A program made the position numbers and the translations under genes. Of a DNA stretch of 7,755 bases, positions 1 through 5,873 are shown piece by piece. Within the stretch, counting starts at the first letter, position 1; each line of letters starts with the position of its first letter. The notes below the pieces were generated by a model. It was given only the letters and a program-made list of their open reading frames with translations, searched no databases and was not told the DNA's origin. The stretch covers positions 1-7,755 of the forward strand of contig CALANS010000047.1 of assembly GCA_937926105.1 (NCBI GenBank), read 5' to 3'. Origin of the DNA: an uncultured Actinomycetes bacterium (GTDB taxonomy: Bacteria; Actinomycetota; Actinomycetes; Mycobacteriales; Nakamurellaceae).

Positions 1-5
1 TGATG
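1..5 (+). promoter_or_regulatory. TGATG stop-start overlap at the operon's left edge
   Basis: Bases 1-3 read TGA and bases 3-5 read ATG, the start of the TadZ-like gene. If the TGA ends an upstream frame, this is another translational-coupling junction like those inside the operon, and the operon begins to the left of the window. The upstream frame itself cannot be seen, so this is an inference. Confidence 0.4.
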
Positions 6-884
6 CTGACCGTCCTCACATCGGGTAAGGGCGCCCCGGGCGTCACCACGGTCGCTCTCGGCCTCGCACTTGCCTGGCCGGCGCCCGTGCTTCTGGTCGA
101 AGCGGACCCGGCGGGCGGCGCGATCAGACACGGCTACGGCCAGGGCGCCGACCTATCGGGACGAGGCCTGCTCGGCTGGCACGTGGCCGCCCGCCGGATC
201 GGTGCGCGCGAGGCGATCTGGGCCAACACGGTCCGCCTTCAGGACGAGTGCTGGCTGGTGCCCGGCGTCGACGCCCCGGCGCAGGCAGCCAGCATCGACT
301 ACGCGGCCCTCGCCGCCACGCTGACCGGAATCGGGGTGGACGTCCTCGTCGATGCTGGCCGCATCCCGGGACCGACGGGAATCGGCCCTCTTGTTGCTGC
401 CGCCGACAAGACCGTGGTGGTGCTGCGCTCGACGCTCGCGTCCGTCCACGCCGCGCAAGCCGCGGCGAACCACATTGCCGACCTCACAGGCAGTACCAGC
501 GTCGGCGCAATAAGGGTCGAGGCCGACAGTCTGGCGTCGGTCGTCGTCGGCGCGGGCCGCCCCTACCCGCTGGGTGACGTGCGCGCCGCCATGACGCATG
601 CCGCACCACTGGCGGGTGAGGTCGCGTGGGACCCGACGACCTCGGCGGCGCTATCCGACGGAGGACCGGCGCCGCGCCGGTTCGACGCGACAGCTCTGAT
701 GCGCTCGGTCTCGCGTCTCGCCAGCGCACTCGCGCCATGCGGCAGAGAGCAGGATTCGCCGGTTAAAACGGCAGGGCCCCAGCCTGTTTCGCGCCACGGC
801 AAACGCGTCGAAGACGACGATCACCGGTTGAGGCATAGGGCCACGCCGCCCCAGGAGCCCGCCACGGTGGGAGGCGCACGATGA
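3..884 (+). CDS. TadZ/MinD-like P-loop ATPase-fold protein (pilus localisation)
   Basis: A 293-residue protein of the ParA/MinD (SIMIBI) fold. A deviant Walker A motif lies at residues 8-16 (GKGAPGVTT). It keeps the signature lysine K9, but the usual second P-loop lysine is V14. A Walker A'-like stretch LLVEADPAGG (30-39) carries D35, and a Walker B-like strand VDVLVDAGR (112-120) carries D117. In Tad systems proteins of this class (TadZ/CpaE; Ssd/Rv3660c in mycobacteria) place the pilus machine in the cell, and the position just before tadA supports that role. The N-terminal receiver-like domain of proteobacterial CpaE is absent. From about residue 245 the protein is a polar, basic, probably disordered tail. 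The start overlaps an upstream stop as TGATG (1-5), so an unseen gene probably precedes it. The fold is well supported; nucleotide hydrolysis is doubtful. A chromosome-partition ParA is less likely given the neighbours. Confidence 0.75.
   Translation: MLTVLTSGKGAPGVTTVALGLALAWPAPVLLVEADPAGGAIRHGYGQGADLSGRGLLGWHVAARRIGAREAIWANTVRLQDECWLVPGVDAPAQAASIDYAALAATLTGIGVDVLVDAGRIPGPTGIGPLVAAADKTVVVLRSTLASVHAAQAAANHIADLTGSTSVGAIRVEADSLASVVVGAGRPYPLGDVRAAMTHAAPLAGEVAWDPTTSAALSDGGPAPRRFDATALMRSVSRLASALAPCGREQDSPVKTAGPQPVSRHGKRVEDDDHRLRHRATPPQEPATVGGAR
870..884 (+). promoter_or_regulatory. Shine-Dalgarno and ATGA overlap for tadA
   Basis: GGAGG (870-874) lies six bases before the ATG at 881, and the ATG overlaps the TGA of the TadZ-like gene (882-884). 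The 15 bases GGAGGCGCACGATGA match the junction at 5859-5873 except for one base. The site fixes the tadA start. Confidence 0.8.
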
Positions 885-2368
885 CCAGGACACTCTCCGG
901 CGGGATCAACGGCCATGCGACCGGCACCGTCCCGCATCCCGCAAACGACCTCACGCGGCCGGTATTTGCCGACGGTGACACACCGGGCGGCACCGTGGAT
1001 TTCGCGATGGTGCGCCACCTCCAGGATGCGGTGAACGCCGATCTCGACCGCTACACGCGCACGCACAACGGAGCCGGCTTGGATCGGGCGGGGCAGAAAC
1101 AGTTGGCCATGCACCTGATCTCGACTCGCGTGACCGAGTGGGCAGACGGAATCGTCGCGGCCGGCGGCACGCCGCCCACGGCAGCGGCGGAGCGGCAGCT
1201 CGCCGACGCGGTGTTGGCGGCCATGTTCGGCCTGGGCCGCATCGAGGCGCTACTTGTCGACGACGAGGTCGAGGAAATCTTCATCAACGGCGCGGCCCCG
1301 GTGGTCTGCCGATACGCGGACGGGCGCACCGAGACCGGGCCGCCGGCCGCCGAGTCCGACGACGACCTGATGGATCAACTGCGCTCGATCGCCACCTATC
1401 ACGGGCAGAACGAACGCGCCGTCACCGCCTCGTGGCCGTTTTTGAACCTGCGACTGCCGGACGGTTCGCGATTGGCGGCGCAATGGTCGGTCACGCCGCA
1501 TCCGCAGGTGACGATCCGGCGGCACCGCTTCACCGACATCACACTCGCCCAGCTGGTCGACATGGGCACCATCTCCCGCTCCATGGCGGCATTCCTCACC
1601 GCCGCGGTTGCCGGGCGCAGATCCATCCTGATCGTCGGCTCCCCGGGTGCGGGGAAGACCACGCTGCTGCGGGCCCTGGCCCGCTGCCTGCCCCGCTGGG
1701 AACGGTTCGCCACCCTGGAAACCGAATACGAGCTACTCCTACACGAGCTGCCGGACGCCTTCCCGCTGCTGCTGGCCGCCGAAGCCCGCCCGGGCACCGG
1801 CGAAACCGACTCGGGTGGCAAACCCGCCGGGGAGGTGACGATCGCCGACATCTTCCCGGAGCTGCTGCGCCACGGGCTCGATCGCATCCTCGTCGGCGAG
1901 GTACGCGGAGCTGAGATCCTGCCGATGCTCGCCGCCATGTCGCGCGGCTGCAAGGGCTCGATGGCCACGTTCCACGCCGACTCCGCGGCCGGAACGTTCG
2001 AGGCGCTGGCAGGACTACTCGGCGAACACAAGACGGCCTGGAGCCACAGTGCTGCGATGGCCCAAATCGCGACCGCCGTGGATCTCATCGTCTACGTCGA
2101 CTACGTCACCACCGAGGCCGGCCGCAAGGCCCGATTCGTCTCCGAAATCCTGGAGGTCGGCCCCGTCGGCGAGAACGGCCAACCTTCGGCGACGACGATC
2201 TTCGGCCCCGACCAGAACCTGCCCGGTGACCCCCGCGGCTTCCCGCAACACCTACCCGAGAACCAGACCTGGTGCCACAAAACAGGTTTCGACCTAGGCT
2301 GGCTCAGCCCCGGCAACGGAACCTGGGACACACCCGCACCGACCTTGACGATCGGCGGTGCGCCATGA
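881..2368 (+). CDS. tadA: TadA/CpaF-family pilus assembly ATPase
   Basis: A 495-residue type II/IV secretion ATPase that would hydrolyse ATP at the cytoplasmic face to drive pilus assembly through TadB/TadC. Residues 1-120 are a variable leader. The family's N-terminal domain follows, with EEIFINGAAPV (131-141) and the LPDGSRLA loop (192-199). The catalytic core has Walker A GSPGAGKTT (253-261), an Asp-box-like segment LETEYEL (279-285), Walker B RILVGEVRG (335-343) with E340 as the expected catalytic glutamate, and a His-box-like segment GSMATFHADS (359-368) with H365. All ATPase motifs look intact. Between Asp box and Walker B there is a Gly-rich stretch (about 302-318), and the usual LRMRPDRI reads LRHGLDRI (329-336). 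The C-terminus (about 430-495) is Pro/Gly-rich. VirB11-type conjugation is an alternative, but the adjacent TadB/TadC/Flp genes favour Tad. Confidence 0.95.
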   Translation: MTRTLSGGINGHATGTVPHPANDLTRPVFADGDTPGGTVDFAMVRHLQDAVNADLDRYTRTHNGAGLDRAGQKQLAMHLISTRVTEWADGIVAAGGTPPTAAAERQLADAVLAAMFGLGRIEALLVDDEVEEIFINGAAPVVCRYADGRTETGPPAAESDDDLMDQLRSIATYHGQNERAVTASWPFLNLRLPDGSRLAAQWSVTPHPQVTIRRHRFTDITLAQLVDMGTISRSMAAFLTAAVAGRRSILIVGSPGAGKTTLLRALARCLPRWERFATLETEYELLLHELPDAFPLLLAAEARPGTGETDSGGKPAGEVTIADIFPELLRHGLDRILVGEVRGAEILPMLAAMSRGCKGSMATFHADSAAGTFEALAGLLGEHKTAWSHSAAMAQIATAVDLIVYVDYVTTEAGRKARFVSEILEVGPVGENGQPSATTIFGPDQNLPGDPRGFPQHLPENQTWCHKTGFDLGWLSPGNGTWDTPAPTLTIGGAP

Positions 2369-3285
2369 CCGCCCTGCCGGTGCTCATCGCGGTCGCGACC
2401 GCCGCCGCCATCGCCGGAATCATGATGGCAGCCGCCGGCATCTATGGCACCGACGCCGCACGCGCCCCAGCCATCCGGCGGCGCCGGCGCGTGACCACCC
2501 TGCTGCGCGAGCCGAACGCGCGAACCTGGGCGATCGCTGCCGTAGCCGGCTTCGCCGTCTGGACCCTCTCAGGTTGGCCGGTTGCCGGCATCGCGACAGT
2601 GATCGCCATCCCGGGACTTCCTAAGATCTTCGGAGCCGGAAAACACGCGGCAGCCAGGATCGCGATGCTGCAGGGCCTGGAAGAGTGGGTGCGGCGCCTG
2701 TCGGACGCGATCGCGGCCGGCGCAGGCCCAACCCAAACCATCACCGCATCCGCTAACCACGCCCCGGCCGCGATCAAACCTGCCGTCACGCGACTTGCTA
2801 CGGCGCTCTCGGCGGGCCGCGCCGATGCGAACGCAGCGCTGGACAGGTTCGCCGCCGAGGTCGACGACCCGCTCGGCGACATGGTCGCCATCGCCCTCAA
2901 GATCACGATCACCGCACCGTCTGCGAAAGTCCCCGACGTGCTGCGCACCCTGGCCGGCCAGCTCGCCGACGACGTCACAGCACGCCGCGAGATCGAAACC
3001 GACAGGGCCGAACCCAGATCCGAAGCCCGCATGATCATCGCGATCCAGATCGCCTTCGCCGCCGCGATCGTAATGTTCACCAGCTACGCCGACACCTACG
3101 CCACTCTTTCCGGCCAGCTCGTGCTCGCCGCCATCGTTGCCGTCGCCGCTGGCGCCCTGATCATGCTGCGCCACCTCGCCGCAGACCGCCCACAGGCCAG
3201 GCTACTTGCGCACAGCAGCGACCAGGCCGGCGGCGAGCCGGCGGCAAGGCGGTCTCGCCGCACCCGGGCGGGGGTGGCGCCATGA
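2365..3285 (+). CDS. tadB: TadB-like membrane platform protein (T2SSF domain)
   Basis: A 306-residue membrane protein expected to form, with TadC, the inner-membrane platform on which TadA acts. One membrane segment lies at about residues 3-25. A hydrophobic region, probably one hairpin or two short spans, lies at 55-86. The cytoplasmic T2SSF-like helical domain (about 103-215) has the recognisable GLEEWVRRLSDAIAAGAG start (104-121) and a PLGDMVAIALKI helix. Two more membrane segments follow at about 223-240 and 250-268, then a basic tail. I chose ATG 2365 because it forms an ATGA overlap with the tadA stop and is followed at once by the first membrane helix. An in-frame ATG at 2272 would add 31 polar residues lying inside the tadA frame. 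The upstream GGCGGTG (2354-2360) is a weak ribosome-binding site, so translation probably depends on coupling to tadA. Confidence 0.88.
   Translation: MTALPVLIAVATAAAIAGIMMAAAGIYGTDAARAPAIRRRRRVTTLLREPNARTWAIAAVAGFAVWTLSGWPVAGIATVIAIPGLPKIFGAGKHAAARIAMLQGLEEWVRRLSDAIAAGAGPTQTITASANHAPAAIKPAVTRLATALSAGRADANAALDRFAAEVDDPLGDMVAIALKITITAPSAKVPDVLRTLAGQLADDVTARREIETDRAEPRSEARMIIAIQIAFAAAIVMFTSYADTYATLSGQLVLAAIVAVAAGALIMLRHLAADRPQARLLAHSSDQAGGEPAARRSRRTRAGVAP
3266..3285 (+). promoter_or_regulatory. G-rich ribosome-binding region and ATGA overlap for tadC
   Basis: A purine-rich run ending in GGGGTGG (3271-3277) lies four bases before ATG 3282, which overlaps the TGA of tadB (3283-3285). It is less canonical than the GGAGG sites elsewhere in the operon. 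Confidence 0.55.
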
Positions 3286-4178
3286 ACACGCTGATGGTCG
3301 GCCTGATTGCGGGCGGGATTGTCGCCGGTCTCGGCGTCGCACTGGTCATCGCCGCATTCACCCCCGTGTGGCCCGACCTTCTGGCCGCTCTCGCCGGACC
3401 CACCCGCGGTGATCTGCTCGAAGACGCCGACGAGACGCAGCCGACAGGCGTGATCGGCCACCTACAGCACAAACTCGAAACAGCCCTTGCCGCGACGCGC
3501 CTGACGTCGCCGGACGTGGATCTGGCGGTGATCGGCATGCGCCGCGGCGAATACCTGACCACCCGCATCGCCATCTCCGTCGCAGCTTTGGTGATCGGCC
3601 CCATCTACAGCCTCATCTTCGCCGCGTTTCGACTGCCGATCCCGGCCGCGATCCCCGCCGGCGCCGGGGTCATCGCAGCCGCAGTCGCCTGGCTGGCGGT
3701 CGGCTCCCATATCGCGAGCAAGGCCGAATCCGCCCGAAAAGACATGCGGCGCGCTCTGGTCGCCTTCCTGCAACTGGTGGCCCTGCACCGGGCCGGAGGC
3801 TCCGGGATCGGCGCGGCACTCGACCAGGCGGCCGCGACCTCCGATGCCTGGGCGTTTCGCCGCATCGGCCAGGCCATGTCATCGGCCGTCCGCGCCGGCA
3901 AACCCGCATCGGCCGGCCTCGGGAATCTCGCCGAAGATCTCGGCATCGACGAACTCGCCGACCTTGCCGCGATCACCGACACCGCCGCCACCGCAGGCGC
4001 CACCATCTACACCACACTCATGGCCAGGGCCGCATCACTGCGCAGCCAACTCCACGCCGACCAGCTAGCCCAAGCCCGCATCGCCTCCGGCCGCATGTCG
4101 ATCCCGAAGTCGATCTTGTCGATGGCCGTCATGGCATTCCTCATCTACCCGGCCATCTCCACCCTCACCGCAACCTGA
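3282..4178 (+). CDS. tadC: TadC-like membrane platform protein (T2SSF domain)
   Basis: A 298-residue membrane protein, the second platform component and the usual partner of TadB. Membrane segments are visible at about residues 4-27, 95-114, 121-142 and 277-296. The T2SSF-like helical domain occupies about 150-270. It starts with KDMRRALVAFLQLVALHRAGG (near 153-173), includes an AAATSDAWAFRRIGQAM stretch (183-199), and contains the GIDELADLAAITDTAATAGA helices (221-240) typical of actinobacterial TadC proteins. The C-terminal MSIPKSILSMAVMAFLIYPA (272-291) is also typical of TadC. Residues 38-80 are a polar, probably cytoplasmic linker. The start overlaps the tadB stop by four bases. The gene ends before the first real gap in the operon. 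The TadB versus TadC assignment rests on order and C-terminal pattern, so the two names could be debated, but both are clearly T2SSF proteins. Confidence 0.88.
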   Translation: MNTLMVGLIAGGIVAGLGVALVIAAFTPVWPDLLAALAGPTRGDLLEDADETQPTGVIGHLQHKLETALAATRLTSPDVDLAVIGMRRGEYLTTRIAISVAALVIGPIYSLIFAAFRLPIPAAIPAGAGVIAAAVAWLAVGSHIASKAESARKDMRRALVAFLQLVALHRAGGSGIGAALDQAAATSDAWAFRRIGQAMSSAVRAGKPASAGLGNLAEDLGIDELADLAAITDTAATAGATIYTTLMARAASLRSQLHADQLAQARIASGRMSIPKSILSMAVMAFLIYPAISTLTAT

Positions 4179-4220
4179 AAACCGTTACCCCATAGGAAGT
4201 TCCGTCGGAAGGACACCGTC
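4179..4220 (+). other. Gap between tadC and flp
   Basis: This 42-base stretch is the longest non-coding segment in the window. It holds the flp Shine-Dalgarno and a tiny TTCC/GGAA inverted repeat (4200-4210) overlapping it. No clear promoter hexamers or T-rich terminator are visible. Confidence 0.6.
4207..4213 (+). promoter_or_regulatory. Strong Shine-Dalgarno of the flp gene
   Basis: GGAAGGA lies seven bases before ATG 4221. It sits in the 42-base gap after tadC (4179-4220), so the pilin gene can load ribosomes independently of tadC. No convincing promoter or terminator is visible in the gap. Confidence 0.7.
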
Positions 4221-4427
4221 ATGATCACCATCCAAACCCTCTACGCCAGCCTCGCCGCCCTCGTCACCGAGCGGCTGCGCGCGCTCGCAAGACATCCCGA
4301 ATCCGGCGCGGGCGGCGTCTCGCTCGAACACGTCATCCTCGCCATCGGAGGCGTCATCGCCGCCGGCCTCGTGGTCGCCGCGATCGCAGCGGTCATCAAC
4401 TCGAAATCCGCCGACCTCAACCCGTAA
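4221..4427 (+). CDS. flp: Flp-type major pilin
   Basis: A 68-residue protein with the layout of an Flp prepilin: a leader of about 31 residues, one hydrophobic helix (about 37-59), and a short polar end (NSKSADLNP). The processing motif reads AGG-VSLEHVIL. Cleavage after G31 would place E36 at position +5, matching the type IV prepilin rule, with G32 at +1. The mature chain would be about 37 residues, small even for Flp, and almost all hydrophobic helix. The leader is long and amphipathic compared with many Flp leaders. The position after tadC and before the TadE genes matches the flp slot (Rv3656c) in mycobacterial loci. It has gaps on both sides and its own strong ribosome-binding site, as expected for the most abundant subunit. 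The processing enzyme is not in the window. Confidence 0.82.
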   Translation: MITIQTLYASLAALVTERLRALARHPESGAGGVSLEHVILAIGGVIAAGLVVAAIAAVINSKSADLNP

Positions 4428-4453
4428 CCCAGACCTACGGCAGGCGAACAGAC

Positions 4454-4879
4454 ATGACGACCATCGCGCCCGAGCCAATCCGCAGCCGCGCGCCGCACAC
4501 GGCGCGGTGGCGAAGCGACGCCGGCTCCGGCGGCACGTCGCTGGCGTTCATCCTGCTCATGCCCGCGGTGCTGCTGCTCCTATTCGGCGGCATCCAGTTC
4601 GGCCTGCACAACTACGCGAGATCGCTCGCCGTCGCCGCCGCCCAGGCCGGGGCCCGCGCCGCCACCGCAGCACCCGCCTCCACCCAACGCGGCCAGGACG
4701 CCGCCGAGGACTTCCTCACCCACCAGGCGGCAACCACCCTGACCGCGGGAACCGTCACCGTGCAACAAGACGGTGACACCATCACCGTCACCGTCAGCGC
4801 GGACGCCCCCACCCTGGTCCCGCTCACCCACCCGCGCGTCGTCGGTCAGGCCGCCGCCGTCATCGAGCGCCTGCCATGA
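4454..4879 (+). CDS. TadE-like pseudopilin, first copy
   Basis: A 141-residue protein with a cytoplasmic N-terminus (1-27), one membrane helix beginning at SLAFILLMPAVLLLLFGGIQ (29-48), a heptad-like Ala-rich helix (about 55-90) with YARSLAVAAAQAGARAA, and a beta-strand-rich end with VTVQQDGDTITVTV (101-114). This is the build of TadE/TadG minor pilins, which help assemble or cap the Flp fibre outside the membrane. The motif GSGGTSLAF lines up with the Flp site, but the +5 glutamate is replaced by A31, so cleavage by a prepilin peptidase is uncertain. A 26-base gap separates it from flp, and only a weak AGGCG (4442-4446) precedes the ATG. The stop overlaps the next start as ATGA. The family call is sound; processing and role are inferred. 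Confidence 0.75.
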   Translation: MTTIAPEPIRSRAPHTARWRSDAGSGGTSLAFILLMPAVLLLLFGGIQFGLHNYARSLAVAAAQAGARAATAAPASTQRGQDAAEDFLTHQAATTLTAGTVTVQQDGDTITVTVSADAPTLVPLTHPRVVGQAAAVIERLP

Positions 4880-5376
4880 CGAACCGACGAAACCCGATGC
4901 GACGCGGGCGATCCGGGGTGCTACGCGACCTGCGGTGGCGCCTCGGGCCGATCGGGGATGACCGCGGCTCGGCTGCCCCCGCCCTCGAACTGATCCTCAT
5001 CACCCCGATGATCCTGCTCGTGATCCTCGTCGGAATCGCCACCGGCCGCGCCGCGACGGGACAGTCCAAGGTCGACCAGGCCGCAGCAGCGGCCGCCCGC
5101 GCCGCATCAGCCACCCACACCGCGGCAGAGGCCGCCGCCACCGCCCAAACGGTCGCCCAACGCGACCTTGCCGAACGAGGCGTCGACTGCACCGACATGG
5201 AGGTCGATGTTAACGCGGCCGGCATGGCAACCCCGCCAGGCATGCCAGCGCACATCGCCGTCACCATCACATGCACCGTCACCTACGCCGGGCTTGGCAT
5301 CCCCGGCTGGCCCGGCGGCAGGCACGTCACCGCCACCGCCGCCAGCCCCCTCGACCCCCATAGGGAGGTGCCATGA
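4876..5376 (+). CDS. tadE: TadE-family pseudopilin, second copy
   Basis: A 166-residue protein and the most canonical TadE here. A basic leader (1-30) is followed by DRGSAAPALELILITPMILL (29-48), the TadE signature with E38, then one membrane helix to about 57, an Ala-rich helix (about 65-98), and an extracytoplasmic beta domain (about 105-157). Relative to the usual GSAAVE form there are two extra residues, so E38 is +7 from G31, or +5 if cleavage follows A33. Two cysteines (C105 and C133) lie in the extracytoplasmic part and could form a disulfide; they are the only cysteines in the Flp/TadE/TadG group. Minor subunits of this kind are required for Tad pilus assembly in other bacteria. It starts inside the stop of the previous TadE-like gene, with no clear Shine-Dalgarno, so it probably relies on translational coupling. 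Confidence 0.85.
   Translation: MTNRRNPMRRGRSGVLRDLRWRLGPIGDDRGSAAPALELILITPMILLVILVGIATGRAATGQSKVDQAAAAAARAASATHTAAEAAATAQTVAQRDLAERGVDCTDMEVDVNAAGMATPPGMPAHIAVTITCTVTYAGLGIPGWPGGRHVTATAASPLDPHREVP
5362..5376 (+). promoter_or_regulatory. Strong Shine-Dalgarno and ATGA overlap for the TadG-like gene
   Basis: AGGGAGGTG (5362-5370), among the best anti-16S matches in the window, lies just before ATG 5373, which overlaps the TGA of the second TadE gene. It supports ATG 5373 over the in-frame ATG at 5409. Confidence 0.75.
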
Positions 5377-5873
5377 CACCGGCCGCCACCCAAAAACAAC
5401 CGACCAGCATGACGCCGACCAGTGACCGCCGTCGTTCTCGTGGGCAGCTGGCGGCACGATTCCGGCGAATCGACTGGCACGGCGAGGAAGGCTCCGGCGG
5501 AGGCATGTCGCTGATGATGCTCGGGGCGGCGGTCGCACTGATGATGATCCTCGGCCTGATCGTTGACGGCGGCGCCAAAGCGCGGGCGCTGGATCATGCG
5601 GGTGCGATTGCAGCCGAAACCGCCCGCGCCGCGGCCGCCACCTACCGTCCCGGCGACGCCGCCATCGACCCGATCGTCGCCGACGTGGCTGCCCGCGACT
5701 ATCTGGCCGCGGCCGGCGCCACGGGGAGCATCGCCGTCGCCGGCATGACAGTGACCGCGACCGCCACGCTCACCGCCCGCACAGTATTCCTACCGCTGGT
5801 CGGTATCGACGAGTTCACCGTCACCGGCGACGGCCAGGCCCACGTCGCCTACGACCCTGGAGGCGCACCATGA
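5373..5873 (+). CDS. TadE/TadG-like pseudopilin, third copy
   Basis: A 166-residue protein. A long basic cytoplasmic leader (1-43) is followed by a membrane helix beginning at GGGMSLMMLGAAVALMMIL (42-60), then GLIVDGGAKARALDHAGAIA (61-80), an Ala-rich helix to about 90, and a beta-rich extracytoplasmic end with TVTATATLTARTVF (126-139). The DGGAKARAL segment after the helix recalls TadG-related proteins of actinobacterial pilus loci and the last gene (Rv3654c) of the mycobacterial cluster. The leader ends in GSGGGMSL, aligned with the Flp processing site, but the +5 residue is M48 instead of glutamate. A shorter start at residue 13 is possible, though the Shine-Dalgarno favours the first ATG. 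It would act as a minor subunit or envelope-anchored assembly factor. The fold class is supported; the exact role is not. Confidence 0.72.
   Translation: MTPAATQKQPTSMTPTSDRRRSRGQLAARFRRIDWHGEEGSGGGMSLMMLGAAVALMMILGLIVDGGAKARALDHAGAIAAETARAAAATYRPGDAAIDPIVADVAARDYLAAAGATGSIAVAGMTVTATATLTARTVFLPLVGIDEFTVTGDGQAHVAYDPGGAP
5859..5873 (+). promoter_or_regulatory. Shine-Dalgarno and ATGA overlap for the LysM gene
   Basis: GGAGG (5859-5863) lies six bases before ATG 5870, which overlaps the TGA of the TadG-like gene (5871-5873). The block GGAGGCGCACCATGA is a near copy of the tadA junction at 870-884. It ties the LysM gene to the pilus operon. Confidence 0.8.

Noticed and set aside
1399..2088. 229-codon open frame on the - strand inside tadA
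   Set aside because: It lies wholly opposite the conserved ATPase core and its product is Ser/Arg/Ala-rich with no motif; it is a shadow of G+C-rich coding.
2272..2364. Upstream in-frame start for TadB at 2272, adding 31 residues
   Set aside because: The extension lies inside tadA, is polar and unlike a TadB N-terminus, while ATG 2365 gives the ATGA overlap used throughout the operon and begins directly with the first membrane helix.
881..2368. Possible conjugative (VirB11-type) ATPase
   Set aside because: No VirB4, coupling protein or relaxase is present, and the two T2SSF proteins and Flp directly downstream identify a Tad system.
2442..3080. 212-codon open frame on the - strand inside tadB
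   Set aside because: It mirrors the TadB coding frame, and its hydrophobic stretches arise from the complement of Ala/Ile codons.
4200..4210. Small hairpin TTCC-GTC-GGAA touching the flp Shine-Dalgarno
   Set aside because: A four-base stem is too short to claim as a regulatory structure.
4754..4777. Inverted repeat GTCACCGT / ACGGTGAC with an 8-base loop
   Set aside because: It lies inside the first TadE-like gene where repeated Thr-Val codons of a beta hairpin produce it; there is no T-run after it, so it is not a terminator.
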